From Desulfovibrio sp. (GTDB taxonomy: Bacteria > Desulfobacterota > Desulfovibrionia > Desulfovibrionales > Desulfovibrionaceae): a stretch of DNA of 64,000 nucleotides. The position numbers were made by a program, and so were the translations under genes. Location: positions 1 to 64,000 of the forward strand of contig JAISTH010000071.1 in the NCBI GenBank assembly GCA_031272715.1. Direction: 5' to 3'. Shown here one piece after another: positions 11,249-20,363 of this stretch; the stretch's first letter is position 1; every line of letters begins with the position of its first letter. Below the pieces are notes generated by a model, which saw only the letters and a list, made by a program, of their open reading frames with translations, was not told the DNA's origin and made no database searches.

Positions 11249-11429
11249 GACTCTTCATGACGGCGCGAAAACGGCCACATGCACGGCTGCACCGCCATAA
11301 AATGGCCATGTTGGCCGATTTCGTGGGTCACGACGTCAATCGTGAAGGTTTTATGACGGCAACCGGGCGGCTTCGATGTATCTTAGAATATCGGCCAGTG
11401 GCGCCATCCTTGTCGTGATGTGCCGTATG

Positions 11430-11458
11430 ACCAGCAGAGTCGTTCCACGTTTTGGACC
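11430..11458 (+). repeat. Palindromic repeat, copy 2
   Basis: A 29-base match starting ACCAGCAGAG and ending CCACGTTTTGGACC. It is the most diverged of the six copies but keeps the ends and the CCACGT core. It lies 182 bases from copy 1, in the opposite orientation. Confidence 0.6.
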
Positions 11459-11649
11459 AAATGTCGGTTCACCATGTCATTCGTGGAATTCCCCATTTCT
11501 GCGGTTCCCCATCCTGGCGAACGCATTGGCGCCCGCTTTGGGGCGGATAACCGTCTATCCTCGGGTTTCTGGCGGTCCCACCGGTCTGCCGGACCGTCAT
11601 GCGGCGAGGGGGGGCGATGCCGCAGCCCCTCGCCGCGTGAACGTGTGGA

Positions 11650-12063
11650 TCAGAGACCGCCCTGCCGGTCGAAAAGGTGTTTCGCGGCCAGCAGCGTGCA
11701 GATGGAACCGGCGGTGATGTGCACGTTCCGCCACCCCTTGATGGCTCCAACAAGGCACGTGACGGCCGAGACCAGCATGAGCCTGTTCTCGCACTTCCTG
11801 CCCGTCAGGCAGGAGCGTCGTCGGGATTCCCCGTCGGTGTCGGGCAGCATGCTCTCCAGCATTGCCGTCGCGGCCTCGAGACGTTCCGGGGGGACCTTCC
11901 CCGGATCGTAGGTCACGAGCAGGCTTCCGACCCGCGGGTTGCCCTTGACGTCCAGGACGCCTTCCTGGGCGGCGAGCAACCCTTTGATCCTCGATATCGT
12001 CTCCCCGTCGCAAAGGCCTCGGGAACGCAGTCGGACCCGGCCTTCCGTGAAGCTCACGATCAT
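11650..12063 (-). CDS. HMA-like small membrane protein, partner of the P-type ATPase
   Basis: 137 residues. The N-terminus (MIVSFTEGRVRLRSRGLCDG...VKGNPRVGSLLVTYDPGKV) has the predicted beta-alpha-beta pattern of a heavy-metal-associated fold but lacks the CxxC metal motif. The C-terminal half carries about two hydrophobic segments (LMLVSAVTCLVGAIKG; VHITAGSICTLLAAKHLF). The ATG overlaps the ATPase stop by four bases, so it is translationally coupled. Probably a membrane accessory or regulatory subunit; the function is inferred only from position. Confidence 0.75.
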   Translation of the reverse strand: MIVSFTEGRVRLRSRGLCDGETISRIKGLLAAQEGVLDVKGNPRVGSLLVTYDPGKVPPERLEAATAMLESMLPDTDGESRRRSCLTGRKCENRLMLVSAVTCLVGAIKGWRNVHITAGSICTLLAAKHLFDRQGGL

Positions 12064-14201
12064 GTTGTCTCCTTCATGGTGGGTTCTTCGCCGTCCATCG
12101 CGCCGTCCTGCAGCAGCGGCTGCATGCTCGCCACGGCGAGGGCGGCCGTGCATGCGTTGTGGAAAAGCGCCGAGAGTCCCGGCCGCAGCAGGCCGATGGT
12201 CGCGGCCGTGAGAAAGCATGCGTTCCACGCCACGGAGGCATGGAAGTTGCGGCGTATCCGTTCGAGGGCGAGGCGGGCGATCTCCCGGGCCGGCAGCAGA
12301 TCTGCGGGCTCGCCCCGGGTCAGCACCACGTCGGCGATCTCCCGGGTCACGTCGGCGCCCTGTCCAAGGGCCACGCCGACGTCCGCCGCCGAGAGCGCCG
12401 GAGCGTCGTTGACCCCGTCCCCCATCATGAGGGTGTGGCAGCCTTCCTTCCGCAGTGCGGCGACTTGGCGGGCCTTGTCCTCGGGAAGCAGTTTGGCCAT
12501 GTACTCGTGGATCCCGGCCTGGCCGGCCACGGCCCTGGCCGTCGCCTCCTCGTCCCCCGTCAGCATGATTATGCGGCGGAATCCCGTCTCCCGCAGTTTC
12601 TCCACGAATTCCCGCATGCCGGGGCGCAGTTTGTCCTCCACGGCGATGATCCCGACGAGCCGTCCGCCGACGGCGAGATAGAGGACGCTTCTGCCCTGTG
12701 CCGTCTGCTTGCGTATGGCCGCCTCCTGGCTTTTTCCCGGGACGACGCCCTCGTCCTCGACGAGGAAGTGCCTGCTGCCGATGATGACGCGGTCCCCCCG
12801 GAGTCGCGTCGCGATGCCGTGGGCCACGACGAACTCGACGTCCGCGTGTTCCTCCCGGTGGTTCAGGGCCTTTCGTTCGGCGGCGCGCACGATGGCCCGG
12901 CCGACGGGATGGGGGAAGTGCTCCTCGATGCAGGCGGAGAGGCGCAGGACTGCGTCCGCGTCGTGGTTTTTGCTGAAGGAGACGACCTGCGCCACTTCCG
13001 GGCTGGCCTGGGTGAGGGTGCCGGTCTTGTCGAAGAGGAGGACGTCGGCTTCGGCCAGGGCCTCGAGGAAGCGGCCGCCCTTGACGAGGGCCCCGTGGAT
13101 GGCCGCCTCCCGCATCGCGGAGAGCACCGTGAGGGGCGTGGTCAGGCGTATGGCGCAGGAGAAGTCCACGAGCAGCACGGCGCCGGCCCGCAGGGCGCTG
13201 CGGGTCAAGGCGAGGACGACGAGGGCCAGCAGGAAGTTGTACGGCACGATGCGGTCGGCGATGCGTTCGTAGCGGCTCTGTATCCCGGCCTTCACGGCCT
13301 CGGACTCTTCGATGTAGTGCAGGATGGCGTCGATGCGCCGTTCCCCGCCGACTTTCGTGGTGCGGATCTGGAGTTCCCCTTCCTCCACCACGGTGCCCGC
13401 GTAGACGGACGCCCCGGTGCTGCGCCGCACCGGGAGGGGTTCTCCGGTCATGCCCGCCTGGTTCACCAATGCCTCCCCCGAGACCACGGTGCCGTCCACG
13501 GGTATGGCGGAACCGGTCCGCACGATCACCACGTCCCCGATGCGGAGGTTGTCCATGAGGATTTCCCGTTCGACGCCCCCCTCGGTGATCCAGACGTGGG
13601 ACACGTCCAGGGCGAGGCTCTGGGCGAGGTTGTCCCGGGATTTCTTGCGGGTGGTGTACTCCAGGAAGCTGCCGAGGCTGAGGAAGAAGGCGATGGTGGA
13701 GAGGGCGCGGAAGTCCCTGCGGAAGATGCATGTGACGAGGGCCGCGGCATCCAGGGATTCTATGCCGAGCCTGCCGGAAAGGACCTCCCCGATGCCCTGC
13801 AGGATGCGGGGGAGGGCTCTCCAGCCCGCGACGACGTAGCCGACCACGTTGGGGAGGATGAAGCTGAGGATCTTGAAGGGGATGGGATTGCGGACGGCGG
13901 GCGGGGTGTCGGCGGACCTGATGGAGGCTGTCTCGGCGGATTCCCGGGAAGGCTGGGGGAGCAGGGCCGGCAGGCCTGCGAGCCGCCTCAGGGCGTTGCG
14001 CAGCTTGTCGATCTGCGTGTAGGTGATCAGGGCGCTTCCCGTGATCTCGGCGACGTCTATGTGGATGCCGCTTCCCAGCGGCTCGAGGAAGGCCGCGAAA
14101 TCCCTTGCGGAACAACGTCTGCGACCGCCGGGACGCAACCGCATGCGTCCCGGCGTTTCGTGCACGACGTCGTAGGCTATGCCGGCGACGACGACGGCCA
14201 T
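12060..14201 (-). CDS. P1B-type metal-transporting ATPase with variant TM motif
   Basis: 713 residues. The order is: a degenerate HMA-like N-terminal domain without CxxC (about 1-75), TM helices, actuator domain with MTGEPLPV, phosphorylation site Asp391 in DKTGTLT, the HP motif (HPVGRAIV) of P1B ATPases, and the hinge GDGVNDAPAL. The sixth-TM metal motif, normally CPC or SPC, is Ser348-Cys349-Ala350 (VDFSCAIRLTTP). The proline is lost, so the transported metal cannot be predicted. It lies between a small membrane protein and an HMA-like membrane protein in one minus-strand operon. Confidence 0.9.
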   Translation of the reverse strand: MAVVVAGIAYDVVHETPGRMRLRPGGRRRCSARDFAAFLEPLGSGIHIDVAEITGSALITYTQIDKLRNALRRLAGLPALLPQPSRESAETASIRSADTPPAVRNPIPFKILSFILPNVVGYVVAGWRALPRILQGIGEVLSGRLGIESLDAAALVTCIFRRDFRALSTIAFFLSLGSFLEYTTRKKSRDNLAQSLALDVSHVWITEGGVEREILMDNLRIGDVVIVRTGSAIPVDGTVVSGEALVNQAGMTGEPLPVRRSTGASVYAGTVVEEGELQIRTTKVGGERRIDAILHYIEESEAVKAGIQSRYERIADRIVPYNFLLALVVLALTRSALRAGAVLLVDFSCAIRLTTPLTVLSAMREAAIHGALVKGGRFLEALAEADVLLFDKTGTLTQASPEVAQVVSFSKNHDADAVLRLSACIEEHFPHPVGRAIVRAAERKALNHREEHADVEFVVAHGIATRLRGDRVIIGSRHFLVEDEGVVPGKSQEAAIRKQTAQGRSVLYLAVGGRLVGIIAVEDKLRPGMREFVEKLRETGFRRIIMLTGDEEATARAVAGQAGIHEYMAKLLPEDKARQVAALRKEGCHTLMMGDGVNDAPALSAADVGVALGQGADVTREIADVVLTRGEPADLLPAREIARLALERIRRNFHASVAWNACFLTAATIGLLRPGLSALFHNACTAALAVASMQPLLQDGAMDGEEPTMKETT

Positions 14202-14207
14202 GTCAGG

Positions 14208-14462
14208 CTAGCCGGCCGCCGCAGCGGCCTGCTTGCGCTGCGTCAGGTCTTCCCGGGCCTCGGCGGCGAGGTCCTCGATGTTCTCCTTGGCGGTCTCCAT
14301 CATGGCGGTCGCCTTGTCCTTGACGTCCAGCGCGTGGCTGAGGACGCTGGCGCAGGCCTTCTTGGCCGCGCCGGGGTTGCGCGAGACGAGCACGGCCCCC
14401 ACCGCGCCCAGCGCGAACCCCAGGCCGAGGAACAGGCCGTACTTCCACCAGTTGCTGTTCAT
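14208..14462 (-). CDS. Small single-span membrane protein of the P-type ATPase operon
   Basis: 84 residues. One TM segment (WWKYGLFLGLGFALGAVGAVLVS, about 5-27) is followed by a charged amphipathic helix with KDKATAMMETAKENIEDLAAE, resembling YtxH-like small proteins. The ATG at 14462 was chosen because GGAGTG lies three bases upstream and further upstream is a tandem repeat. It is six bases from the ATPase start and may assist ATPase assembly or metal delivery. No homologue with known function is recognised. Confidence 0.7.
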   Translation of the reverse strand: MNSNWWKYGLFLGLGFALGAVGAVLVSRNPGAAKKACASVLSHALDVKDKATAMMETAKENIEDLAAEAREDLTQRKQAAAAAG

Positions 14463-14476
14463 GCACACTCCTTTTT

Positions 14477-14621
14477 TCGTTTTCGGGCGTTGCGCCCTTG
14501 CTTCCGGGCGTCGCGTCCATGTTTTCGGGCGTTGCACCCTTGCTTCCGGGCGTCGCGTCCATGTTTTCGGGCGTTGCACCCCTGTTTCGGGCATTGCACC
14601 TTTTTCGGGCGTTGCACCTTA
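14477..14621. repeat. Minisatellite of about 21-bp units upstream of the ATPase operon
   Basis: About seven units alternate between CGGGCGTTGCACCCTTG and CGGGCGTCGCGTCCATG types, so the higher-order period is 42 bases. Units decay to the right. Many units contain GGGCGTTGCRCCC, which can fold on itself. The array sits in the expected 5' leader or promoter of the operon. Confidence 0.85.
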
Positions 14622-15027
14622 AAGGGAAAAGAATTTCATTTTCGATAACGCCGCAAAGTGCGCGGCGCGGCCAAGGGCGGAGGATGGCGACAGAGCGTCC
14701 CCTTGGGCCTCATCGATCCGTCCGTGCGAGGAACGGGCACGGAAGTCCGGGTTGTGGATGGGAGGCCTGCCGACAGCGGACAGGCGACGCTCTGCCAGCC
14801 CGGCGGCATGATGGACTACTTGAAAATGAATGTCAACTTCTTTTTTTGCGGGGGCCTAGATCGCGCCAAAAGCGCCGCCATGCCCGAGGATGCGGCATGG
14901 CGCCGTGGAACGAAGGAAAGGGCGCAGGATGCGGGCAGGAGGGATGTCCGGGGCAGGGACGGCCTGCAACGGAACGGTCCGCGCCCCCATCGCCGTGACG
15001 AGGAGGGACGGGGCCTTGGGTCCGGCT
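14622..15027. other. Intergenic region between the ATPase operon and purQ
   Basis: No gene is supported. An AT-rich stretch at 14622-14650 could hold the promoter of the minus-strand ATPase operon. The purQ stop is at 15028, and no clear terminator hairpin was found after it. Confidence 0.4.
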
Positions 15028-15837
15028 CTACTGTTCCTTGAGGTACCGCACGGCATTGACGAAGATCATGGTGCCGGGCGGATCCAGCTCCCCGCGGGTC
15101 CAGCAGGGGTGGTTCGTGACGTGGTGGAAGGCCTCGGGATGGGGCATGAGCCCCAGCACGTGGCCGGTGGGGTCGGTGAGTCCCGCGATGGCGAGGTTCG
15201 AGCCGTTGGGGTTGTGGGGATATTCCTGGGTGGGTTCCCCCGTCTCGGGGTGGACATACTGCAGGGCGATCAGGTTCTCTCCGGCGAGCCGGTCGAGGCA
15301 GGCGGCGTCCCGGGCGACGAGCTTCCCCTCCCCGTGGCGCACCGGCATGGCGAGCTGCGGCAGACCCTTGGTGAAGACGCAGGGACTCTCCGGGTTGGGG
15401 AGCATGCGCACCCAGCGGTCCTCGAACCGGGCCGAGTCGTTGCACCCCAGGGATACCTGCTGGTCGAAGACCTTGCCGTCCAGCGCGGGCAGCACGCCGA
15501 GCTTCACCAGCAGTTGGAAGCCGTTGCATATGCCCAGCATCAGCTTGCCTTCCGCCAGAAAGTCCCTAAGACTGTCCAGCAGCGGGACGCCATCGTCGCA
15601 CCGCAGATGACGCCAACGCATCGCCGCCGTCTGCGCCGCGCCCAGATCGTCCCCGTCCAGGAACCCTCCCGGGAAGATCAGGAAGTGATAGTCGGCCAGT
15701 CGCACCTTGCAGGCAACGAGATCCGCGAAATGGACGACGTCGGCCCTGTCGGCGCCGGCGAGGCGCGCCGCGTGCGCCGTCTCGAGGTGCGAGTTCGTGC
15801 CGTATCCCGTGAGGACGAGGGTGTTGACCGTGGCCAC
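15028..15837 (-). CDS. purQ: Phosphoribosylformylglycinamidine synthase, glutaminase subunit (PurQ-like)
   Basis: 269 residues with a class I glutamine amidotransferase fold. It provides ammonia to PurL in purine synthesis. Catalytic Cys104 lies in LGICNGFQLL, with the catalytic His/Glu pair in MPHPEAFH. The HGEGKLVA segment and FPGGF oxyanion loop match PurQ rather than other amidotransferases. The GTG start at 15837 has AAGGAG five bases upstream. No purL or purS is adjacent, so the gene stands alone. Confidence 0.88.
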   Translation of the reverse strand: MATVNTLVLTGYGTNSHLETAHAARLAGADRADVVHFADLVACKVRLADYHFLIFPGGFLDGDDLGAAQTAAMRWRHLRCDDGVPLLDSLRDFLAEGKLMLGICNGFQLLVKLGVLPALDGKVFDQQVSLGCNDSARFEDRWVRMLPNPESPCVFTKGLPQLAMPVRHGEGKLVARDAACLDRLAGENLIALQYVHPETGEPTQEYPHNPNGSNLAIAGLTDPTGHVLGLMPHPEAFHHVTNHPCWTRGELDPPGTMIFVNAVRYLKEQ

Positions 15838-15895
15838 GTGGACTCCTTGGCTGGGATGCTCCGGTGCGCCCGCAGGGCGCTGGACAAGGCGAAAA

Positions 15896-16165
15896 ATGCT
15901 GGCTAACGGCCCAAAAGGCAAGCAGTTTCTGCCCCGGCCGCCCGGCTCCCGGCGAACCGGCGCCGTGGGACGCCTCGGCCGCATCCTCGGCGAGTTCATG
16001 GACATCTTCATTTCGCCGCACAGGCGGATCTGTCCCCATTGCGGCGGCCACGGCCACTGCATGGGGCTGTGCGGCATCCTCGGCATCGCCGGCCCCGGGC
16101 ACGTCTCCCGGGACGGGGACGAGCCGGGACGCAGCGGACGGAGACAAACGGGAGACGTCTTGTGA
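15896..16165 (+). CDS. Small cysteine-cluster protein overlapping rel/spoT
   Basis: 89 residues, not recognised. A basic N-terminus is followed by a possible zinc-ribbon cluster CPHCGGHGHCMGLCG (about 46-60) and a polar tail. Its TGA overlaps the GTG of the rel gene (GTGA), which favours translational coupling. The RBS is weak (AAGGCG), and an inner ATG at 15998 would leave a 55-residue form that still contains the cluster. It diverges from purQ across only 58 bases. Confidence 0.5.
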   Translation: MLANGPKGKQFLPRPPGSRRTGAVGRLGRILGEFMDIFISPHRRICPHCGGHGHCMGLCGILGIAGPGHVSRDGDEPGRSGRRQTGDVL

Positions 16166-18333
16166 TACGCATTCAGGAAATCCTGGACAAGGCCGCGGCC
16201 TCCAACCCATCCGCCGATCTTGAACTGGTCCAGCGGGCCTACGTCTTCGCCGCCGCCGCCCACAAGGGGCAGACCCGCCTCTCCGGCGAGGCCTATCTCT
16301 CCCATCCCCTCGCCGTGGCCAATTCCCTGGCCGAGATGGGCTTCGACGAACCCACCATCGCCGCGGGGCTCCTCCACGACACCGTGGAGGACACCAAGGC
16401 CACCCTCGAGGAGATCGACGACAAGTTCGGGGAGGAAGTGGCCGACATCGTGGACGGCGTCACCAAGATCAGCATGATCCCCTTCGACACCAAGGAGGAG
16501 GCCCAGGCCGAGAACATCCGCAAGATGATCCTGGCCATGAGCAACGACATGCGGGTCCTCATGGTGAAGCTCGCGGACCGCCTCCACAACATGAACACCC
16601 TCTCCTTCCAGAAGGTCCACAAGCAGCGCCGGATCGCCCAGGAGACCATGGACATCTACGCGCCCCTGGCCAACCGCCTGGGGCTGCACGGCCTGAAGCG
16701 GGAACTGGAGGACCTGAGCTTCAAGTACCTGAAACCGGACGTGTTCAACCAGATCGAGCACTGGCTGGATCAGCACCAGGTCGTGGAAAAGCACATCATC
16801 GACAAGGTGGTGGCCCTCATCCGCGGACTCCTGGACGACAACGGCATCCAAGGGCAGGTCTACGGCCGCATCAAGCACATCTACAGCATCTACAAGAAGA
16901 TGCAGTCCCAGTCCCTGACCCTGGACGAGATGCACGACATCATGGCCTTCCGGGTCCTCGTGGAGGACATCAAGGACTGCTACGCGGTGCTGGGCCTGGT
17001 GCACTCCCAGTGGCACCCGGTCCACGGCAGGTTCAAGGACTACATCTCCATGCCCAAGGCCAACGGGTACCAGAGCCTCCACACAACGATCATCGGTCCG
17101 GAGAAGGAGCGCATCGAGATCCAGATCCGCACCATGCAGATGCACCGGCAGGCCGAGCACGGGGTGGCCGCCCACTGGCTCTACAAGGAGAAGGGCCGGG
17201 TCAATCCCAGGGATCTGGAGCAGTTCTCCTGGCTGCGGGAGATCTTCGAGCGGCAGAGCGAGGAGAGCGATTCCAGGGAGTTCCTGCACTCCCTCAAGAT
17301 GGATCTCTTCAAGGACGAGGTCTACGTCTACACCCCGGCCGGGGACGTCAAGGAACTCCCCGAGGGGGCGACCCCGCTGGATTTCGCCTTCCAGATCCAC
17401 TCCAAGGTGGGGCAGCACTGTTCCGGCGCCAAGGTCAACGGCCGGCTCATGCCGCTGGGCACGGAACTCAAGAACGGCGACATCGTCGAGATCATCACCG
17501 ACCCCTCCCGCAATCCCAACCGGGACTGGCTGAAGATGGTGAAGACGGCCAGGGCCCGGAGCCGCATCCAGCACTACATCCGCACCGAGGAGCGGGCCCA
17601 CGCGATGGCCCTGGGGCGGGAGATGCTGGAGAAGGAGGGACGCAAGGTCAGCCTGAACGTGTCCAAGGCCGTCAAGAACGGCCAGCTGGCCATAGTCGCC
17701 CAGGATCTCAGCTACGAGAGCGTGAACGACCTTGTGGCCGCCGTCGGCTACTCCCATCTGACGCCCCGTCGCGTGCTCAATCGTCTCTACGCCGTGCTGC
17801 ATCCCGACGAAGTGGCGCCGCTTGCGGCGCCGCCCAAGGAGCCCAAGGAAGGGAAGGAGGCCAAGGGGGATGCGTCCCGGAAGGGGGACGGCGTGGGGAT
17901 ATCCGGCGTGGACGGCGTGCTGATGCGTTTCGCCAAGTGCTGCAATCCCGTGACTGGGGACGCCATCATCGGCTACATCAGCCGCGGCATGGGGATCAGC
18001 GTCCACCGCACGGACTGCGCCAACGTCGCCAACATGGAACCCGAGCGTCTGATCTCGGTGCAATGGGACGGCGCAAAAGAGGAGCCCCACGAGGCGCGCA
18101 TCTTCATCATCGCGGAGAACGTCCACGGGGTGCTTGCCGACGTGACCCGGGTGGTCGCCAAGGACAAGGTGAACATCACCACGCTGAACATGGACAACAC
18201 GGTGGATCACCGCGCCCGGGTGCACATGACCGTGGAGGTGCAGAACTCCACGCAGCTCTATGCCCTCATCGAGGCCATACGGGTGCTGCCCAACATCCAC
18301 GAGGTGGTGCGGGAGACCGAGGACACGGCCTGA
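16162..18333 (+). CDS. relA/spoT: Bifunctional (p)ppGpp synthetase/hydrolase (Rel/SpoT family)
   Basis: 723 residues. It makes and degrades the stringent-response alarmone. The HD hydrolase domain is intact, with His72-Asp73 and Glu76-Asp77 in LLHDTVEDT and KLADRLHNM. The synthetase domain has GRIKHIYSIYKKM and the EHGVAAHWLYKE end. TGS (VYVYTPAGDVKELPEGATP), zinc-finger-like (AKCCNPVTGDAIIGYIS) and C-terminal ACT domains follow. Intact hydrolase residues indicate a dual-function enzyme. The GTG at 16162 was chosen because the protein then begins VIRIQEILDKA and overlaps the preceding small gene. Confidence 0.95.
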   Translation: MIRIQEILDKAAASNPSADLELVQRAYVFAAAAHKGQTRLSGEAYLSHPLAVANSLAEMGFDEPTIAAGLLHDTVEDTKATLEEIDDKFGEEVADIVDGVTKISMIPFDTKEEAQAENIRKMILAMSNDMRVLMVKLADRLHNMNTLSFQKVHKQRRIAQETMDIYAPLANRLGLHGLKRELEDLSFKYLKPDVFNQIEHWLDQHQVVEKHIIDKVVALIRGLLDDNGIQGQVYGRIKHIYSIYKKMQSQSLTLDEMHDIMAFRVLVEDIKDCYAVLGLVHSQWHPVHGRFKDYISMPKANGYQSLHTTIIGPEKERIEIQIRTMQMHRQAEHGVAAHWLYKEKGRVNPRDLEQFSWLREIFERQSEESDSREFLHSLKMDLFKDEVYVYTPAGDVKELPEGATPLDFAFQIHSKVGQHCSGAKVNGRLMPLGTELKNGDIVEIITDPSRNPNRDWLKMVKTARARSRIQHYIRTEERAHAMALGREMLEKEGRKVSLNVSKAVKNGQLAIVAQDLSYESVNDLVAAVGYSHLTPRRVLNRLYAVLHPDEVAPLAAPPKEPKEGKEAKGDASRKGDGVGISGVDGVLMRFAKCCNPVTGDAIIGYISRGMGISVHRTDCANVANMEPERLISVQWDGAKEEPHEARIFIIAENVHGVLADVTRVVAKDKVNITTLNMDNTVDHRARVHMTVEVQNSTQLYALIEAIRVLPNIHEVVRETEDTA

Positions 18334-18422
18334 TCGGCGGACTTCGCCATCGAGGCCGTCCGTGACATCCCCCTTCCGGCTTCGTCCAGCATGCCGGAAA
18401 ACCGCCCGATGCCTTGAGGAGA

Positions 18423-19724
18423 CTACATTGTGCCGGGTCTTCGCAGCCTGCGCAGAGTCTCCCGGAACATCCCGCAATATCGCCGTATCGAAGGTGGAAG
18501 AAGCCCCAGAAGCTGTTCCACTCTTTTTTGCATTTTTCGCTTAAAGTCGTTGTTTTTGCCGTCAAGTCTTTTCAAGAGATTTGCTATGATCACGTCCTTG
18601 TCCTGAATGCTCGTGATCAGGATATTCTTCATCTCGTTGTCAGAGAGAAGAGCGTTTACCGCCTGCGCAGTATGCCAGTCGACGAGATATTTTTCTCGGA
18701 TTGATTCGCCCTTCTTCCGAAAAACGCATTGCTTGAGAATTCGCAGATTCTCGTATACGTTACCAACTGCCGGCATGCAGTAGTAATTGACAACTGTGTC
18801 TATAAATTTTTCAATGTTCTTTTTTGAGCCAAGGTATTGGCACCATATATCCCAAAGTGGCACCGGATTGTAGAAGGCGCCGAGGCCATCGTGCTGTAGC
18901 TTCGCATCCGAGAAGTCCATGGAGAGGCCGGTTAGTCCGAGCAGCTCTTCCGAGACATGTGTTGCGTATTCCTTTTCGGATGCCATTCTGGTGCTGTCCA
19001 CGACCAAGTCAGCGTGGACGCACATGATGGCGTTCACAAGCACGCCGTAGACACATGCCGCTTCCCATACGCCAATCGAGCCATCAAGTGTCGGCCGCTG
19101 AACAGTCGGTATCTTCCTCCTGTACCCCAGGTTCCATAAGATCCCGTGCATGGGGGATTCGTTCAATTTGTCGGTATACCATCCCCAGCCCAATGATAGC
19201 CATGATCGACATAAATCGTGCGGGTCGCGGATGAGAAGTATGTGCGTTCCGCCGAACGACTGTCTCAAAAATCCTGTTTTGAAAGGCGTATGTATGCTCT
19301 CAAGTACAGGGATTCTGTTTTTTGAATTTGCGAAATCGATCAGTGATTTGACGTATTTGTATTCATCATTGCTTAACCCACCATTTGGATGCCAATTTTC
19401 ATTGAACTCGATCTTGTAGTTTCTGACGCCACTATTGGTGATCAACGGTTCGTATTCTTCCCAGTAGAGACGGTCTATCTTCTGGTGCCGCAGATCGCCT
19501 CCGCCATCATTTTGGCTGACCGAGAGAATTGTCTTCTTGTCATAGGCAAGGATGGAGTTTACGAACTCCCTGAAAAAATATGTTGACGCTGATTTTTCTC
19601 GAAATTTTTGCGAGAAATACGTTGAGCAGCTACGGCCGAGCGTGTGTATGAATATCGGAGCATTTGCTTTTTGCTCAGAAGAATTGTGCAAAAGTGAATT
19701 GTTAAAATATTGCATATGTATCAT
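18423..19724 (-). CDS. Sulfotransferase-like protein in an AT-rich patch
   Basis: 433 residues. The N-terminal P-loop-like FIHTLGRSCSTYFSQKF resembles the PAPS 5'-phosphosulfate loop of sulfotransferases. ILLIRDPHDLCRSWLSLGWG resembles the 3'-phosphate segment (RDP..RS), at about residue 165. The C-terminal 60 residues are basic and helical. No ribosome-binding site is seen. Base composition is far more AT-rich than relA and the transporter around it, so transfer is likely. The substrate is unknown; capsule, lipid or glycan sulfation is possible. It could also be a more distant P-loop relative. Confidence 0.55.
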   Translation of the reverse strand: MIHMQYFNNSLLHNSSEQKANAPIFIHTLGRSCSTYFSQKFREKSASTYFFREFVNSILAYDKKTILSVSQNDGGGDLRHQKIDRLYWEEYEPLITNSGVRNYKIEFNENWHPNGGLSNDEYKYVKSLIDFANSKNRIPVLESIHTPFKTGFLRQSFGGTHILLIRDPHDLCRSWLSLGWGWYTDKLNESPMHGILWNLGYRRKIPTVQRPTLDGSIGVWEAACVYGVLVNAIMCVHADLVVDSTRMASEKEYATHVSEELLGLTGLSMDFSDAKLQHDGLGAFYNPVPLWDIWCQYLGSKKNIEKFIDTVVNYYCMPAVGNVYENLRILKQCVFRKKGESIREKYLVDWHTAQAVNALLSDNEMKNILITSIQDKDVIIANLLKRLDGKNNDFKRKMQKRVEQLLGLLPPSIRRYCGMFRETLRRLRRPGTM

Positions 19725-20135
19725 GTAATGTATGAACGAGTTTTGAAGATTTTTTGCCTACAAAGGCTAATGTGTTTCAATTATTGTTACTTAACACAAA
19801 AACTTAGTACACGCAAAATCTTTGGATTCTGTTGTGCTATCCGCAGTCAGTACATGCATCGAAGCAATATAGATGTTTTTTAATGCAAACGCAATGGCCT
19901 GCATTTTCGGGGATGGCGTTTCTCTATGCCAGTGCATATCGGGGTTTCGCGATGCCGTCCCGATTCCCCGCCGGCAAGGCCTTGGAACGACCGCAGGACG
20001 CAGAGGCGCGGCAGGGAATCCACCGTCCGGGTCCGCAACGGGTCGCATCCTGCCCATCGATCCCGTTCGGGCATTCGCGCAGTCCCGTCGGAATCGACGA
20101 GGTCACCGCGAGTTCCGGAGGTCCGTTCGTGGAAA

Positions 20136-20202
20136 ACCAGCACATGCTTTCCGCATACTGGTCCAAATCGGCGACCAGCACATGCATCCCACGTACTGGA
20201 CC
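20136..20202 (+). repeat. Palindromic repeat pair I (copies 3 and 4)
   Basis: Two 29-base units, 20136-20164 and 20174-20202, each run from ACCAGCACATGC to TACTGG(T/A)CC. They are separated by nine bases, so starts are 38 apart. Within a unit the ends CCAGCAC and the reverse complement of GTACTGG (CCAGTAC) can pair. Confidence 0.85.
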
Positions 20203-20363
20203 AAAAGGACGTCGCGTGGATGGCCCCCACCGTCGGTGTGCATCCGGTGTCGTGGCGCGATGGAACTGCCGCGATCTTCGTGGAACCCTTTCTGAGGATT
20301 CGCCGCCTTCCAGGCAGGAATCGAGGGAGGGACGTCAGAACGGCGAAGGCGGGCACGGATTGT

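Larger units (their letters stand above)
10397..11649. other. 1.25-kb region without a supportable gene
   Basis: Several overlapping GC-rich open frames exist on both strands, but none shows a recognisable domain, RBS or consistent codon bias. The region holds two copies of the 28-29 bp palindromic repeat (11221-11248 and 11430-11458). The first 90 bases should contain the rrf2 promoter; they are AT-richer, but no clear -35/-10 pair could be assigned. The remainder may be decayed DNA. Confidence 0.5.

Noticed and set aside
10466..11309. Overlapping minus-strand open frames of about 250 codons
   Set aside because: No domain, RBS or consistent codon bias, and several frames are open at once, as expected in GC-rich non-coding DNA.
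15838..18477. Minus-strand open frame continuing upstream of purQ across rel/spoT
   Set aside because: Only the last 269 codons match a family. The remainder is antisense to rel/spoT, and a good RBS sits at the purQ GTG.
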